Source: Flammeovirgaceae bacterium (GTDB lineage Bacteria > Bacteroidota > Bacteroidia > Cytophagales > Cyclobacteriaceae). Taken from it: a stretch of DNA of 5,852 nt. The DNA lies in contig QIDJ01000387.1 in assembly GCA_003228395.1 (NCBI GenBank), positions 1-5,852 of the forward strand, read 5' to 3'. Positions 5,771 to 5,852 of the stretch are shown here, piece after piece. The notes under the pieces were generated by a model. The model ran no database searches. It worked only from the letters and a program-made list of their open reading frames with translations, and was not told the origin of the DNA. The translations under genes were made by a program, and so were the position numbers. How positions within the stretch are numbered: the first letter of the stretch is position 1; each line of letters begins with the position of its first letter.

Positions 5771-5802
5771 ATTAATTATATAATTAATTATATAATTATT
5801 AA
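5771..5802. repeat. AT-only tandem repeat and 26-base perfect palindrome
   Basis: Thirty-two bases contain only A and T. TTAATTATATAA occurs twice in tandem (5772-5783, 5784-5795), followed by TTATTAA. The stretch 5773-5798 is a perfect 26-base palindrome centred on TTAATTAA. It interrupts GC-richer flanks (GGGCGTCCC before, CATCCGTCTCACG after). Confidence 0.75.
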
Positions 5803-5852
5803 CATCCGTCTCACGCTCCCCATACCGACAACACCAGTTTCCGGGCTCCTCC

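Larger units (their letters stand above)
5577..5852. other. 276-base terminal non-coding region with inverted repeats
   Basis: No gene could be supported here on either strand. On the minus strand a frame is open from the window edge (5852) to a TAA near 5716 (about 45 codons, Cys-rich), but it has no recognisable family and crosses the AT palindrome, so it is not called. The region contains a 6-bp hairpin just after the PorT-like gene, several competing inverted repeats (5644-5733) and a long AT palindrome (5773-5798). Confidence 0.55.

Noticed and set aside
5716..5852. Edge-open minus-strand frame of about 45 codons
   Set aside because: There is no recognisable family, composition is odd, and it runs through the AT palindrome (NNYIINYIIN); most likely chance.

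Overview
The window looks like a chromosomal stretch of a Bacteroidota bacterium. A member of the Chitinophagia/Sphingobacteriia side is my best guess, but this is inferred. The support is a GldB gliding-motility lipoprotein, a PorT-like outer-membrane beta-barrel with a C-terminal Phe, a WbuB-type glycosyltransferase, weak or absent Shine-Dalgarno sequences, and one perfect TAnnTTTG (-7 type) promoter element. No rRNA, tRNA, CRISPR array, insertion sequence or phage gene is visible.

Left part (1-1240, plus strand): the last 16 codons of an unidentified gene overlap by one base (TAATG) with a complete GT4/WbuB-like glycosyltransferase, so this is the end of a surface-polysaccharide operon. 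A repeat-bearing, AT-rich intergenic region (1241-1449) separates it from a convergent block on the minus strand. That block is gldB followed, after 94 bases, by an AlkD-type DNA glycosylase whose four key residues fall at exactly the Bacillus cereus AlkD numbers once the ATG at 2118 is used.

Middle (3236-4276): a 326-base divergent intergenic region leads into a plus-strand GPP34 family protein, a bacterial relative of the eukaryotic Golgi protein GOLPH3/Vps74.

Right part (4277-5852): on the minus strand a small basic lipoprotein directly abuts a decayed gene remnant. The remnant joins frameshifted pieces of a CBM9-like carbohydrate-binding protein to a piece that resembles a family 10-like glycosylhydrolase. 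A plus-strand PorT-like beta-barrel follows, then about 276 bases with no supported gene that carry competing inverted repeats and a 26-base perfect AT palindrome.

Apart from the glycosyltransferase operon and the possible gldB-alkD pair, the genes look independent. I do not see a coherent new multi-gene system. The most unusual items are the chimeric carbohydrate-utilisation pseudogene, the lipoprotein promoter embedded in its tail, and the bacterial GOLPH3-like protein with its altered phosphoinositide site.
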